A stretch of 64,000 nt of DNA from Limisphaerales bacterium (GTDB lineage: Bacteria > Verrucomicrobiota > Verrucomicrobiia > Limisphaerales > SXTU01), in assembly GCA_009773355.1 (NCBI GenBank), contig WRPG01000023.1, forward strand, positions 1 to 64,000. The letters run 5' to 3'. Position 1 is the first letter of the stretch. Every line of letters begins with the position of its first letter. Of the stretch, positions 43,079 through 51,238 are shown piece by piece. A program made the position numbers and the translations under genes. Below the pieces are notes generated by a model. It was not told the DNA's origin. It did no database searches and saw only the letters and a list, made by a program, of their open reading frames with translations.

Positions 43079-46000
43079 ATGAAACGACTTTTGCAGACAC
43101 TGCTTCTACTCGCCCTTGCCTGCGCCGTCCTGCCCGCCGCCTCCGCCGCGCCGGCCATCTTCGCCCGCACAAATCTCGTCGCCTGGTGCATCGTGCCGTT
43201 CGACTCGAAGAAGCGCGGTCCCGCCGAGCGCGCGGAGATGGCCGCGAAGCTCGGCTTCAAGCACATCGCCTACGACTGGCGCGCGGAACATGTCGCGGAG
43301 TTCGAGACGGAGATTCTGGAATACCGCAAGCGCGGCCTGAACTACTTCGCGTTCTGGTCCACGCACGAGGAGGCGTTCAAGCAATTCGCGAAGCACAGCC
43401 TCCATCCGCAGATTTGGATGACCGTGCCGAGTCCCGCCGGCGCGACGCAGGCCGAGCGCGTCGAGAAGGCGGCTGCGCAACTGCTCCCAGCCGTCCAGCG
43501 GGCGGGGAAGGCCGGCAGCCAATTCGGCCTCTACAATCACGGCGGCTGGGGCGGCGAACCGGAGAACATGATTGCCATCTGCGAGCTGCTGCGCACCAGG
43601 CACGGCGCGACCAACGTCGGCATCATCTACAACCAGCACCACGGCCACGACCATGTGGACCGCTTTGCCAAGGTGCTCGCCGCGATGAAGCCTCACCTTC
43701 TCTGCCTCAACCTCAACGGCATGACCCGCGACGGCGACAAGCGCGGGCAGAAGATTCTTCCGCTCGGCTCGGGCGAATTGGATTTGCCGCTGCTGAAAGT
43801 CATCGCCGCGTCCGGCTACCGCGGTCCCATCGGCATCATCGGCCACACGCAGGACGACGTGGAGCAGCGCCTCCGCGACAACCTCGACGGCCTCGACTGG
43901 CTCCTCCCGCAGCTCGAAGGCAAGCCCGCCGGCCCGAAGCCGAAGTATCGCACGATTGCCGCCGCAAAACCTGTGGCTGCCGCAGCGCAGCCGCCAGCCG
44001 CCGTCGTGGGACAGTCCGCCGCGCCGTCGCTCGCGAAGGAGTTCGGCCATGCGCTCGCAGGCGGTTTCGTCGAGGAGGGCAAGGCGGCTTACCGCGAGTT
44101 GCCCATCACGGTCGAGTTGCGCGCACAGGTGCATTCCAAGAACGGCTTCAACATCCTCGTCGCCTGCGACCCGAAGGCTTCCGCGCAGCACTGGGAACTT
44201 TACACCTACTCGGGCAGCGGCGTGTTCAGCCTCTACATGCCGGGACGCGGTGGGGAGTTCAAATCCTCCGCCAACATCTGCGACGGCCAGTGGCACGCGC
44301 TCGCGGCCATCATCGAGCCGGCGCGCGTGCGGCTCTTCGTGGACGGCAAGCAAGTGCTCGACGCGCCCGCCAAGCCGCTCACTGGCACGCCGAAGCCCGG
44401 TGGCTTGGGCATCGGCAAGCTCGTGGAAAGCGGCCTCGGTTGCGACGGTTTGCTGGATGACATCCGCATCTCACGCGGCGTCCGCGAAATCAACGGCGTG
44501 CCGAAGGAGCCGCTCAAGGCAGACGCGCAGACCATCGGGCTGTGGAATTTCGATGATGCGAAATCTCCCTCGGCTGGTAGGGCCGACCTGCCGGTCGGCC
44601 AAGCGCGTGCGGCGTCCAGTCAGGCTGCGGACGCGCAGCAGCGCGTCCCTACCAAGAAACCGGAACTCCTCTACACCAAGCAAGCCACTCGCGAAGCGAC
44701 CGAGTCAGCCACGACCACCGCGACCTTGAAGCAACTCCCCGCCGCCCGCCTCGCCAGCATCCACGCCCTCCCCGCCGCGCCCACTCTCAAGCCCGATGGC
44801 TCCGCCGACGTGACCGGCGCAAAAACTATCACGCTCCCCAACGCCCAGTGGACCACGCTCGACGCCTCGGCCAAGTCACTCCTCTTCACCTTGCGCGCGG
44901 ACGCCCCGCGCGAAGTCACGTTCCGCATCGGCTGCAAGCGGCCCGTGCAGACGAAGTTTAATAACGGCCCGATGCCCTCCGACCTCGGCCCGCCCGGCTG
45001 GCTCGCCGGGCAGATTGGCAACATCGCCGACCCGGTGCCCTTCCACGTCAAGCTGCGCGCGGGCGACAACTTCCTTTCCCTCACCTTCACCGAGACGGTG
45101 CCGTTCTACTTCGAGCTGGACCCGCTCGGGCGCGACTTGCGCGAGCAGTTGAACGCCCGGCTCACTGCTGACTTCCCGCCGACGGGTGAGGCGCGCTACT
45201 GGCGCATCGAGACCATCCCCGTGCCCACTGGCATCGCGCTCGAAGTGGGCGGCATGGCCTTCGCGCCGGACAATGCGCTCATCGTTTGCACTCGGCGCGG
45301 CGAAATCTGGCGTTACTACTCCGCCGCCGTGCAGGCCGAGTGCGCCAAACCCGGGCCGAATCGTGCGGCGATGCTTAAGGCATCTTCTTCAACCGCCACC
45401 GCCGTGCCGCCCTCCTTCGGTGACCGCTGGGAACTCTTCGCCACCGGCCTGCACGAGCCGCTTGGCCTGCTGGCCGGCAAGCCCGGCGAAGTCTTCGTCG
45501 TGCAGCGCTCCGAGCTGACGCGCATCGCCGACACCGACGGCGACGGGCGCGCCGACCTCTTCGAGACGCTCGACCAGAACTGCGGCGTCTCCGCCAGCCA
45601 GCACGCCTACATCTTCGGCCCCGTGCGCGACAAGGCCGGCAACCTCTGGGGGGCCATCTCAGGCATCGGCGTGAGCGGGCCGGGCAAGTATTTCGGCTGG
45701 AGCTTCAAGGTCACGCCCAAGGGCGAGTTCATCCCCGTCAGCAGCGGACTCCGCTCCCCCAACGGCCTCTGCATGACCCCGGACGGCGACCTCTTCATCA
45801 CCGACAACCAGGGCGAATGGGTCGGCACCTCGCCGCTGCATCACGTCAGCCCCGGCGCGTTCCACGGGCACCCGGCCTCGCTCAAGTGGGAGCCGAACTT
45901 CAAGGGCAACGCCAGCAGCGCGGACGACCTCACCAAGATTCGCAAGCTCCCCGCCATCCAGTTCCCCTACGGCACCATGGGCCAGTCCCTCGCCGAGCCG

Positions 46001-46618
46001 GTGATTGACACCACCGGCGGGCGGTTCGGCCCCTTTGCCGGGCAGATGTTCGTGTGCGACGAGAGCAAGTGCATCGTCGTGCGCGTGGCGCTGGAAAAGG
46101 TGGACGGCGAATGGCAGGGCGCGTGCCTGCCCTTCCGCAGCGGCTTCCAGGGCGGCAACAACCGCGCCGCCTTCGCGCCCGACGGCAGCCTCTTCCTGGG
46201 ACAGACCGACCGCGGCTGGGGCAGCACCGGCGGCAAATCCTTCGGCCTGCAACGCCTCGTGTGGAGCGGTGAGGCGCCCTTCGAGATTGAGACCATGAAG
46301 CTCACCCCCGACGGCTTCGACGTGCGCTTCACGCGGCCCGTGGACCGCTCCGCCGCCGCCACGCCCGCGAACTGGTCCCTCTCGCACTACCACTACCTCT
46401 ACCGGCAGGCCTACGGCTCCCCGCAGCAGGACATCACGCCCGTGAAGGTCGCCACCGCCACCGTCTCAGCCGACGGCCGCACCGTGCGGCTCAAGCTGCC
46501 GGAGCTTCGCGCAGGAAAAATCTACGAACTCCACCACGCGAACCTCCGCGCCGCCGACGGCACCGCCCCGCTGCACACAGCGGCGTATTACACGCTGAAT
46601 CGGGTGGGGAAGGAATGA
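43079..46618 (+). CDS. Exported fusion: isomerase-like TIM barrel, LamG-like domain and dehydrogenase-like propeller
   Basis: 1179 residues with a signal peptide (MKRLLQTLLLLALACAVLPA). Domain 1 (about 30-290) is an AP-endonuclease-2-like/sugar-isomerase TIM barrel (AAKLGFKHIAYDW, YNHGGWGGEPENM, IYNQHHGHDHVDRF). Domain 2 (about 340-490) is a concanavalin/LamG-type binding domain (DGQWHALAAIIEPARVRLFV). A linker with a family C element (residues about 500-525) follows. Domain 3 (about 700-1110) is a glucose/sorbosone-dehydrogenase-like propeller (MAFAPDNALIVCTRRGEIWR, GLCMTPDGDLFITDNQGEWV). A final fibronectin-like part closes it. Suggests carbohydrate binding and conversion in the periplasm. 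Preceded by a family A element. Confidence 0.82.
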   Translation: MKRLLQTLLLLALACAVLPAASAAPAIFARTNLVAWCIVPFDSKKRGPAERAEMAAKLGFKHIAYDWRAEHVAEFETEILEYRKRGLNYFAFWSTHEEAFKQFAKHSLHPQIWMTVPSPAGATQAERVEKAAAQLLPAVQRAGKAGSQFGLYNHGGWGGEPENMIAICELLRTRHGATNVGIIYNQHHGHDHVDRFAKVLAAMKPHLLCLNLNGMTRDGDKRGQKILPLGSGELDLPLLKVIAASGYRGPIGIIGHTQDDVEQRLRDNLDGLDWLLPQLEGKPAGPKPKYRTIAAAKPVAAAAQPPAAVVGQSAAPSLAKEFGHALAGGFVEEGKAAYRELPITVELRAQVHSKNGFNILVACDPKASAQHWELYTYSGSGVFSLYMPGRGGEFKSSANICDGQWHALAAIIEPARVRLFVDGKQVLDAPAKPLTGTPKPGGLGIGKLVESGLGCDGLLDDIRISRGVREINGVPKEPLKADAQTIGLWNFDDAKSPSAGRADLPVGQARAASSQAADAQQRVPTKKPELLYTKQATREATESATTTATLKQLPAARLASIHALPAAPTLKPDGSADVTGAKTITLPNAQWTTLDASAKSLLFTLRADAPREVTFRIGCKRPVQTKFNNGPMPSDLGPPGWLAGQIGNIADPVPFHVKLRAGDNFLSLTFTETVPFYFELDPLGRDLREQLNARLTADFPPTGEARYWRIETIPVPTGIALEVGGMAFAPDNALIVCTRRGEIWRYYSAAVQAECAKPGPNRAAMLKASSSTATAVPPSFGDRWELFATGLHEPLGLLAGKPGEVFVVQRSELTRIADTDGDGRADLFETLDQNCGVSASQHAYIFGPVRDKAGNLWGAISGIGVSGPGKYFGWSFKVTPKGEFIPVSSGLRSPNGLCMTPDGDLFITDNQGEWVGTSPLHHVSPGAFHGHPASLKWEPNFKGNASSADDLTKIRKLPAIQFPYGTMGQSLAEPVIDTTGGRFGPFAGQMFVCDESKCIVVRVALEKVDGEWQGACLPFRSGFQGGNNRAAFAPDGSLFLGQTDRGWGSTGGKSFGLQRLVWSGEAPFEIETMKLTPDGFDVRFTRPVDRSAAATPANWSLSHYHYLYRQAYGSPQQDITPVKVATATVSADGRTVRLKLPELRAGKIYELHHANLRAADGTAPLHTAAYYTLNRVGKE
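44576..44653. repeat. Inverted-arm element, family C, in frame in the fusion gene
   Basis: Begins GGTAGGGCCGACCTGCCGGT (44576 on), ends GCGCGTCCCTACC (44653). Inner palindrome GCCGACCTGCCGGTCGGC and a second inner inverted pair (GCGGCGTCC / GGACGCGC). 78 bp is exactly 26 codons and there is no stop in the host frame. Intergenic relative at 57367-57445 and an arm-like copy at 47587-47617. Confidence 0.8.
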
Positions 46619-46636
46619 CGGACAGCAGGTGTGGCA

Positions 46637-47197
46637 CTACGGCGTATCTGTCTCCTTGTCACGCACCGCGCTCCTGAGCTTCTGCTGGATCTTGCGTATA
46701 ACGCGGCTCTCCACTTCTTCATTGCCGAATTCGAAACGTTGGAGATCTGTGCCGCAGTCGTCACAATGATATTTCACTGAGCCAAGTGCTTCGTAAGAGG
46801 TCGCAGGTCGCGAATAAACCTGCATGTCGCAAGTTGGGCAGAACGCGCAAAGGTCATAAATGCCGTGTTGCCCGTAGCTCCACCTCCACCGAACGCCGAA
46901 GATCGTGTCTTCAGTATACCGAGCAGCGAAGTTGCTCTCCGGATTTCTCATAACAGCGTATGCCACGACACCAACTGTTACCACGGCTGCAAGGGACAAC
47001 AGCGACAGGATAACCACGAGCCAAACGGGAATGAGCACGGCACCTCCCAGCCATTTCCAAGCAATTTGAAACTGCGTGAAAACCCAGTTCCAACCACCAG
47101 GAACCAGAGTCGTTATGAGACCGATGATAGCAGCCGTTATGAGCGACGGCACCACCTTGGTGCGAATCGAACTCTCCTTCGTTGTTTCTTTGCTCAT
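46637..47197 (-). CDS. Membrane protein with a C-terminal zinc-ribbon-like region
   Basis: 186 residues from 47197 (MSKETTKESSI). Two hydrophobic segments (LITAAIIGLITTLVPGGWNW and AVLIPVWLVVILSLLSLAAV continuing VVTVGVVAYAVM), followed by a soluble domain with a CPTC...CDDC pair, likely a zinc ribbon (LCAFCPTCDMQVYSR and KYHCDDCGTDLQRFEF). Base composition is clearly lower in GC than the neighbours, so recent transfer is possible. Convergent with the large fusion gene. No named family is recognised. Confidence 0.75.
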   Translation of the reverse strand: MSKETTKESSIRTKVVPSLITAAIIGLITTLVPGGWNWVFTQFQIAWKWLGGAVLIPVWLVVILSLLSLAAVVTVGVVAYAVMRNPESNFAARYTEDTIFGVRWRWSYGQHGIYDLCAFCPTCDMQVYSRPATSYEALGSVKYHCDDCGTDLQRFEFGNEEVESRVIRKIQQKLRSAVRDKETDTP

Positions 47198-47393
47198 GGC
47201 GTGAGCGGTTAGTCTAACTTTCGAGCACCACTGAACTTGTGAAGAATCCAAGTTCAACAGTTGTGACACTGGAGGGAGGGTTGGCTGGATGGCCTGAGCT
47301 GTCAACGATGGCGGAACGCCGTCCGCGCTGGGTCGGAGCCGGCGCGCAGCGTGACACCGCGCGGCTCCAGAGCTGTTTCCTCTCCATGAACCT

Positions 47394-47465
47394 GGTAGCA
47401 GCCGACGTGAGGAGGCTCATGCTGAAATCGGGGAAAGTCAGAGCCTTCTTACGTCGGCTGCTACG
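47394..47465. repeat. Inverted-arm element, family A, intergenic copy in the repeat island
   Basis: Arms GGTAGCAGCCGACGTGAGGA... (47394-47418) and its near reverse complement (47441-47465, with two changes: GAGCCTTCTTACG). Centre 22 bp. First unit of a repeat-rich island that fills 47198-48600 between the divergently transcribed membrane-protein gene and argS. Confidence 0.85.
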
Positions 47466-47507
47466 GTATTCTGGGGCCGAAATCGCGGCAGTTGACGGGC
47501 CGTTGAT

Positions 47508-47544
47508 TCTCTCCCTGCGGCAAAGGGTCAGGGTGAGGGAGAAC
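47508..47544. repeat. Hairpin TTCTCTCCCT / AGGGAGAA
   Basis: TTCTCTCCCTGCGGCAAAGG then GTCAGGGTGAGGGAGAA: arms of about 14 bp. Resembles a widely distributed bacterial intergenic hairpin type. Single copy here. Confidence 0.6.
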
Positions 47545-47586
47545 GGCCACGAAGTGTTTTAAGTGAGCAGATTCACCAGCGCGCAA

Positions 47587-47617
47587 GGTAGGGCGGGGTG
47601 TCCTCACCCCGCCCTCC
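47587..47617. repeat. Half element of family C type
   Basis: GGTAGGGCGGGGTGTCCTCA then CCCCGCCCTCC: a near-palindromic arm with the same GGTAGGG...TGTCCTCA plan as 57367-57445 but GGGG/CCCC in place of CGCG. Directly joined to the family B copy that begins at 47618. Confidence 0.65.
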
Positions 47618-47693
47618 GTAGCTCGACATTCCAATGTCGAGAATCCCCCGCTCCCAGTTTGCTTCCGAACTCGACATTGGAATGTCGAGCTAC
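47618..47693. repeat. Inverted-arm element, family B copy 2
   Basis: Arms identical to those at 6154-6223 (47618-47641 and 47670-47693) around a different 28-bp centre. Adjacent to the family C half and 26 bp before the direct repeat at 47719. Confidence 0.9.
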
Positions 47694-47718
47694 GCCGCTG
47701 TGCGGCCACCCGCACGCC

Positions 47719-48400
47719 ACCGTCGTTCGCGGCGCGCTGGGGTTACATCGTGCGAAACGGGGTGCGTTTGCCACGCCAGTGGCGCGCGGCCTTGAGGCCG
47801 CTTCAGCGTGCGGCGGCGACGGGTTGATCGGACACCCGGTTTGCGCCCCACCTCGAAGCGGCGTGATCGCCGCGCTCCAAACGTCTTACACCGCCCACAG
47901 CGCATCGTCGTCGCCAAGGAACAGGCGGTCGTTGGCTCGGAAAGCCGCGTCGCCCGCTCGGAATGGCCGGTCGTCGCCTCGGACTGGCTCATCGCCCTGT
48001 CGGAACGCGCACTCGACCGGTCGAACTGGGTCATCGCCCGGTCGGAATGGCCTCTCGACCGCTCGGAACGCCTCGTCGTCGCCTCGAAGTGGGCTGTCCT
48101 TCAGTCAGAATGCCTCATCCTCCACGTCAATGACCCATTCCGACTCGTCAACGGCCCATTCCGAGCGGTAAATGAGCCAGTTCGAGCGGTAAATTGGTCA
48201 GTCCGAGCGGTAAATGGAGCAGTTCTGGCGGTGGACGAGCCATTCCGACCGGTCAAGACCCCGTTCCGAGCCGTCAACGACCCATTCCGAGGCGTCAACG
48301 AGGCGTTTCGAGAGGTAAATCAGGTATTCCGGGCCGACGAAGGGTTGCTCTGGCAGGGCCATCAGCCATCCATGCGTGACCGTCGTTCGCGGCGCGCTGA
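47719..48400. other. Segment bounded by identical 21-bp direct repeats
   Basis: A 21-bp sequence beginning ACCGTCGTTCGCGGCGCGCT occurs at 47719-47739 and again, identical, at 48380-48400, 661 bp apart. Between them lie about 200 bp with small palindromes (e.g. GAAGCGGCGTGATCGCCGCG) and the twenty-unit array. The repeat length equals the array period, but the sequence is not a unit of the array. No gene that I can support lies inside; long open frames there arise from the 21-bp period. Confidence 0.7.
47937..48356. repeat. Twenty-unit 21-bp array with an internal inversion
   Basis: Exactly 420 bp, 20 consecutive 21-bp units with no phase slip. Units 1-9 (47937-48125) follow TCGGAATGGCCTCTCGACCG; units 10-20 (48126-48356) follow GTCAACGACCCATTCCGAGC, whose reverse complement is the same unit family. 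Copies are imperfect. Because the period is a multiple of three, several frames on both strands stay open and give heptapeptide repeats (SEWPLDR-like then VNDPFRA-like). The halves could fold on each other as a large hairpin or cruciform. No spacers, so not a CRISPR. Confidence 0.9.
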
Positions 48401-48600
48401 TGACAGCGCGTCCCACCCATCGCTGGTTCCCGTTCGCCGTCAGGTTGAGCCGCGCCGACGGCTTGAAACGGGCCGGCGGCTTGGGTGGCCACTTCGACCG
48501 CGTGCATCGGCAGGCGGTGCCTCGGCGACCCGCCGCCCCCGGCCCTTTGCACTCGACCCTCTCCGCGTCGGTGGCTAGCCTGCGCGCCTTTCTGGAAGCC

Positions 48601-50367
48601 ATGTTGCACCTGACCCTCCAAGCGAAACTCCAAGCCGCCGTCCGCGCCGTGCTGCCGGACGCGGACACCGCCGCCATCCTCGTGCGCCCCTGCCCCGACG
48701 CGCGCCACGGTGATTACCAGTCCAACGCGCTCATCCCGCTCGCCAAGCAGCGCAAGCTGAACCCCCGCCAGCTCGCCGAGCAGGTGAAGGCCGCGCTCGA
48801 CGTGGCCGACCTCTGCGACGCCGTGGACATCGCCGGGCCGGGCTTCCTGAACTTCCGCATCCGCCCCGCCGCGCTGGCCGCCGTGCTGCAAACCGCCGCG
48901 CGCGGGGAGCACCTGTTCTTCGCGCAGGCCGCGCAGCCGCGCACGGTGGTGATTGACTTCAGCTCGCCGAACGTCGCCAAGCCCATGCACGTCGGCCACA
49001 TCCGGTCCACGGGCATCGGCGACGCGCTCCAGCGCGTCTTCCGCCTGCTCGGGCACCGCGTCATCACGGACAACCACATCGGCGACTGGGGCACGCAGTT
49101 CGGCAAGCTGCTGCTTGGCTGGAAGCAAATCCTCGACCGCGACGCGCTGGCCCGCGACGCGATAGCCGAGCTGGAACGGCTCTACCGCGTCATCAACGCC
49201 GAGTGCGACGCGAACCCCGCCCGGCTGGAGGAGGCGAAGCAGGAACTGGTGAAGCTCCAGGCGGGCGACGCGGAGAACATTGCCGTCTGGCAGGAGATGA
49301 TTCGCGTCTCGCAGGCGCAGTTTGACGCGATCTACGGGCGGCTGGGCGTGAAGTTCGATCACGCGCTGGGCGAGAGCTTCTACAATCCGCAGCTCGGCTC
49401 CGTGGTGGATGACCTGCTCGCGCGCGGCATCGCCCGCGAGAGCGAGGGCGCGGTGGGCGTGTTCAGCGCTGGCTCAGTGCCGCCGAAGTCCGACCCGTTC
49501 CTCGTCAACCGCGACGGCGAGTGGGTGCCCGATCCCGCGCTCGTGCGCAAGAGCGACGGCGGCTTCAACTACATGACCACCGACCTCGCCACGGTGGATT
49601 ACCGGCTCAGGACGTGGGTGCCGGACGAGATTGTCTATGTCGTGGATGACCGGCAGGCCCCGCACTTCCGCAAGTTGTTCCTGACGTTCGCCCGCTGGCA
49701 GCCGGAGGCCGCCGCGAAGGTGAAGCTCGTCCACGTCGGCTTCGGGAAAATTCTCGGCGAGGACGGCAAGCCGTTCAAAACCCGCAGCGGCGACACCGTG
49801 AAGCTCGGCGACTTGCTCGACGAGGCTGAGGAGCGCGCTCTCAAGGTCGTGACGGAGAAGAACCCCGATTTGCCCGAGGCGGAGCGGAAGGAAATCGCCC
49901 GTGTCGTCGGCCTCGGCGCGGTGAAATACGCGGACCTGCTGCCGAACCGCCAGAGCGACTACCAGTTCAGTTGGGACAAGATGCTCGCGCTGCAAGGCAA
50001 CACCGCGCCGTATCTGCTCTACGCCTACACGCGGGTGCGCAGCATCTTCCGCAAGGGCGGCGCGGACAGCGCGACGTTGACCACGCAGTTGCCCGCCTTG
50101 AACGCGCCGGACGAGATCGCGCTGGCGAAGCAGTTGATGAGCTTCGGCCTCGTGCTGGAGGCGGTCGCGGAGGAATACCGCCCGAACTTCCTCTGCAACT
50201 ACCTTTACGACCTCGCCGGCCTGTTCGCGCGCTTCTACGAGAGCTGCCCGGTCCTCAAGGCCGAGGGAGCCGAGCGCGCCACGCGCCTGCTGCTCTGCGA
50301 CCTCACGGGCCGCGTGCTCAAACAGGGTTTGGAGGCGCTCGGCATCGAGACGACGGAACAAATGTGA
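48601..50367 (+). CDS. argS: Arginyl-tRNA synthetase
   Basis: 588 residues, class I. N-terminal additional domain (1-110); KPMHVGHIRSTGIGDAL holds the HIGH motif (HVGH); NHIGDWGTQFGKL and FNYMTTDLATVDYRL are family blocks; the KMSKS position reads FKTRSGDTVKLGDLLDEA, the variant that occurs in this subgroup; C-terminal anticodon-binding helices end at LEALGIETTEQM, typical of ArgS (LGI...ERM). Start 48601 (MLHLTLQAKLQAAV) is chosen; the frame is open upstream only because it runs into the repeat island. Confidence 0.96.
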   Translation: MLHLTLQAKLQAAVRAVLPDADTAAILVRPCPDARHGDYQSNALIPLAKQRKLNPRQLAEQVKAALDVADLCDAVDIAGPGFLNFRIRPAALAAVLQTAARGEHLFFAQAAQPRTVVIDFSSPNVAKPMHVGHIRSTGIGDALQRVFRLLGHRVITDNHIGDWGTQFGKLLLGWKQILDRDALARDAIAELERLYRVINAECDANPARLEEAKQELVKLQAGDAENIAVWQEMIRVSQAQFDAIYGRLGVKFDHALGESFYNPQLGSVVDDLLARGIARESEGAVGVFSAGSVPPKSDPFLVNRDGEWVPDPALVRKSDGGFNYMTTDLATVDYRLRTWVPDEIVYVVDDRQAPHFRKLFLTFARWQPEAAAKVKLVHVGFGKILGEDGKPFKTRSGDTVKLGDLLDEAEERALKVVTEKNPDLPEAERKEIARVVGLGAVKYADLLPNRQSDYQFSWDKMLALQGNTAPYLLYAYTRVRSIFRKGGADSATLTTQLPALNAPDEIALAKQLMSFGLVLEAVAEEYRPNFLCNYLYDLAGLFARFYESCPVLKAEGAERATRLLLCDLTGRVLKQGLEALGIETTEQM

Positions 50368-50467
50368 CCGCGTGCATCGCGCGATGGGGTTGAAGATTCC
50401 GCTTCAGGGCCGCGTCGCACTTGCCGATTTCCTTTACAGCAAACCAGTTGGGAATTAAACAAAGCGC

Positions 50468-51175
50468 GTGGATCAAGCACCCCAGGAAACCGGCTACAAA
50501 ATCTGGGCAGTCGACGATGTCGTCTATGGCCCGGTGGACATGCCAACGCTCGTGGAGTGGGTGAAAGACGAGCGGGTGCTGACCGACACCTGGGTCTTCG
50601 TCTGCCACGAGAAAAAGTGGAACCAGGCCGGCCAGATGGGGGAGATGCGGTCCGTCTTCAACTCCGTCCTGCCCGGCAGCGTCCCGGTTGCCCCGGCTCC
50701 GCTCATCGCCGGCATCCGGCCCGGCGCGTTGCGGCGGGTGAAGATTCTCGGCGAAATGACCGACCAGCAGCTTGGCCGGTTCGCCGCGTTCATGGAGGTG
50801 GAGAACGCCCGGCAGTTCCACACCATCGTCAAGCAGGGCGATCCCGGCGATGCGATGTATCTCATCCTGGAGGGCGAGCTGCGCGTGCGGCAGATGATCG
50901 GCGGCAAGGAAACCGTCCTCGTCACGCTCAACGCGGGCGAGTTCTTCGGCGACATCTCGCTCTTCGACCACGGCCCGCGCTCCGCCGACGTGGTGGCGAA
51001 CGCCAACTCCGTGCTGCTGAAAGTCTCCGCCAGCAACCTGCAAAAGATGGTCCAGGAAGCGCCGGAGCTGGCCACGCCCTTCCTCGTCGCCATCTGCAAG
51101 ACCCTCACCGCCCGCATCCGCGCGGACAACAAGCGCCTCCGGGACTCGATCAACGTGGCGCGCGCGTCGCGCTGA
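50468..51175 (+). CDS. Cyclic-nucleotide-binding domain protein with N-terminal GYF_2-like domain
   Basis: 235 residues, GTG start. Residues about 8-60 (KIWAVDDVVYGPVDMPTLVE) look like a GYF_2/DUF4339 domain; residues about 90-220 form a cNMP-binding beta-roll (IVKQGDPGDAMYLILEGELR; GEFFGDISLFDHGPRSADVV, the phosphate-binding cassette with Gly-Asp/Glu...Arg). No HTH at the C-terminus (helix TLTARIRADNKRLRDSIN), so it is not a CRP-type regulator. Could respond to a cyclic nucleotide and act through protein contacts. 100 bp after argS. Confidence 0.85.
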   Translation: MDQAPQETGYKIWAVDDVVYGPVDMPTLVEWVKDERVLTDTWVFVCHEKKWNQAGQMGEMRSVFNSVLPGSVPVAPAPLIAGIRPGALRRVKILGEMTDQQLGRFAAFMEVENARQFHTIVKQGDPGDAMYLILEGELRVRQMIGGKETVLVTLNAGEFFGDISLFDHGPRSADVVANANSVLLKVSASNLQKMVQEAPELATPFLVAICKTLTARIRADNKRLRDSINVARASR

Positions 51176-51238
51176 GAGACTCGCGCCCCCGCCCGGCGGG
51201 GCTTGTGCGGCCTGCCTGATTGCGCAAAGCTGCGCGCC

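Noticed and set aside
47937-48356. CRISPR array
   Set aside because: Units are directly contiguous, 21 bp, diverged, with no spacers, and no cas genes are in the window.
47808-48578. 256-residue plus-strand frame with heptapeptide repeats across the array
   Set aside because: Openness follows from a period divisible by three; other frames on both strands are also largely open, the peptide changes character at the inversion, and its end runs into the argS upstream region. Kept as a repeat, though a coding role cannot be fully excluded.
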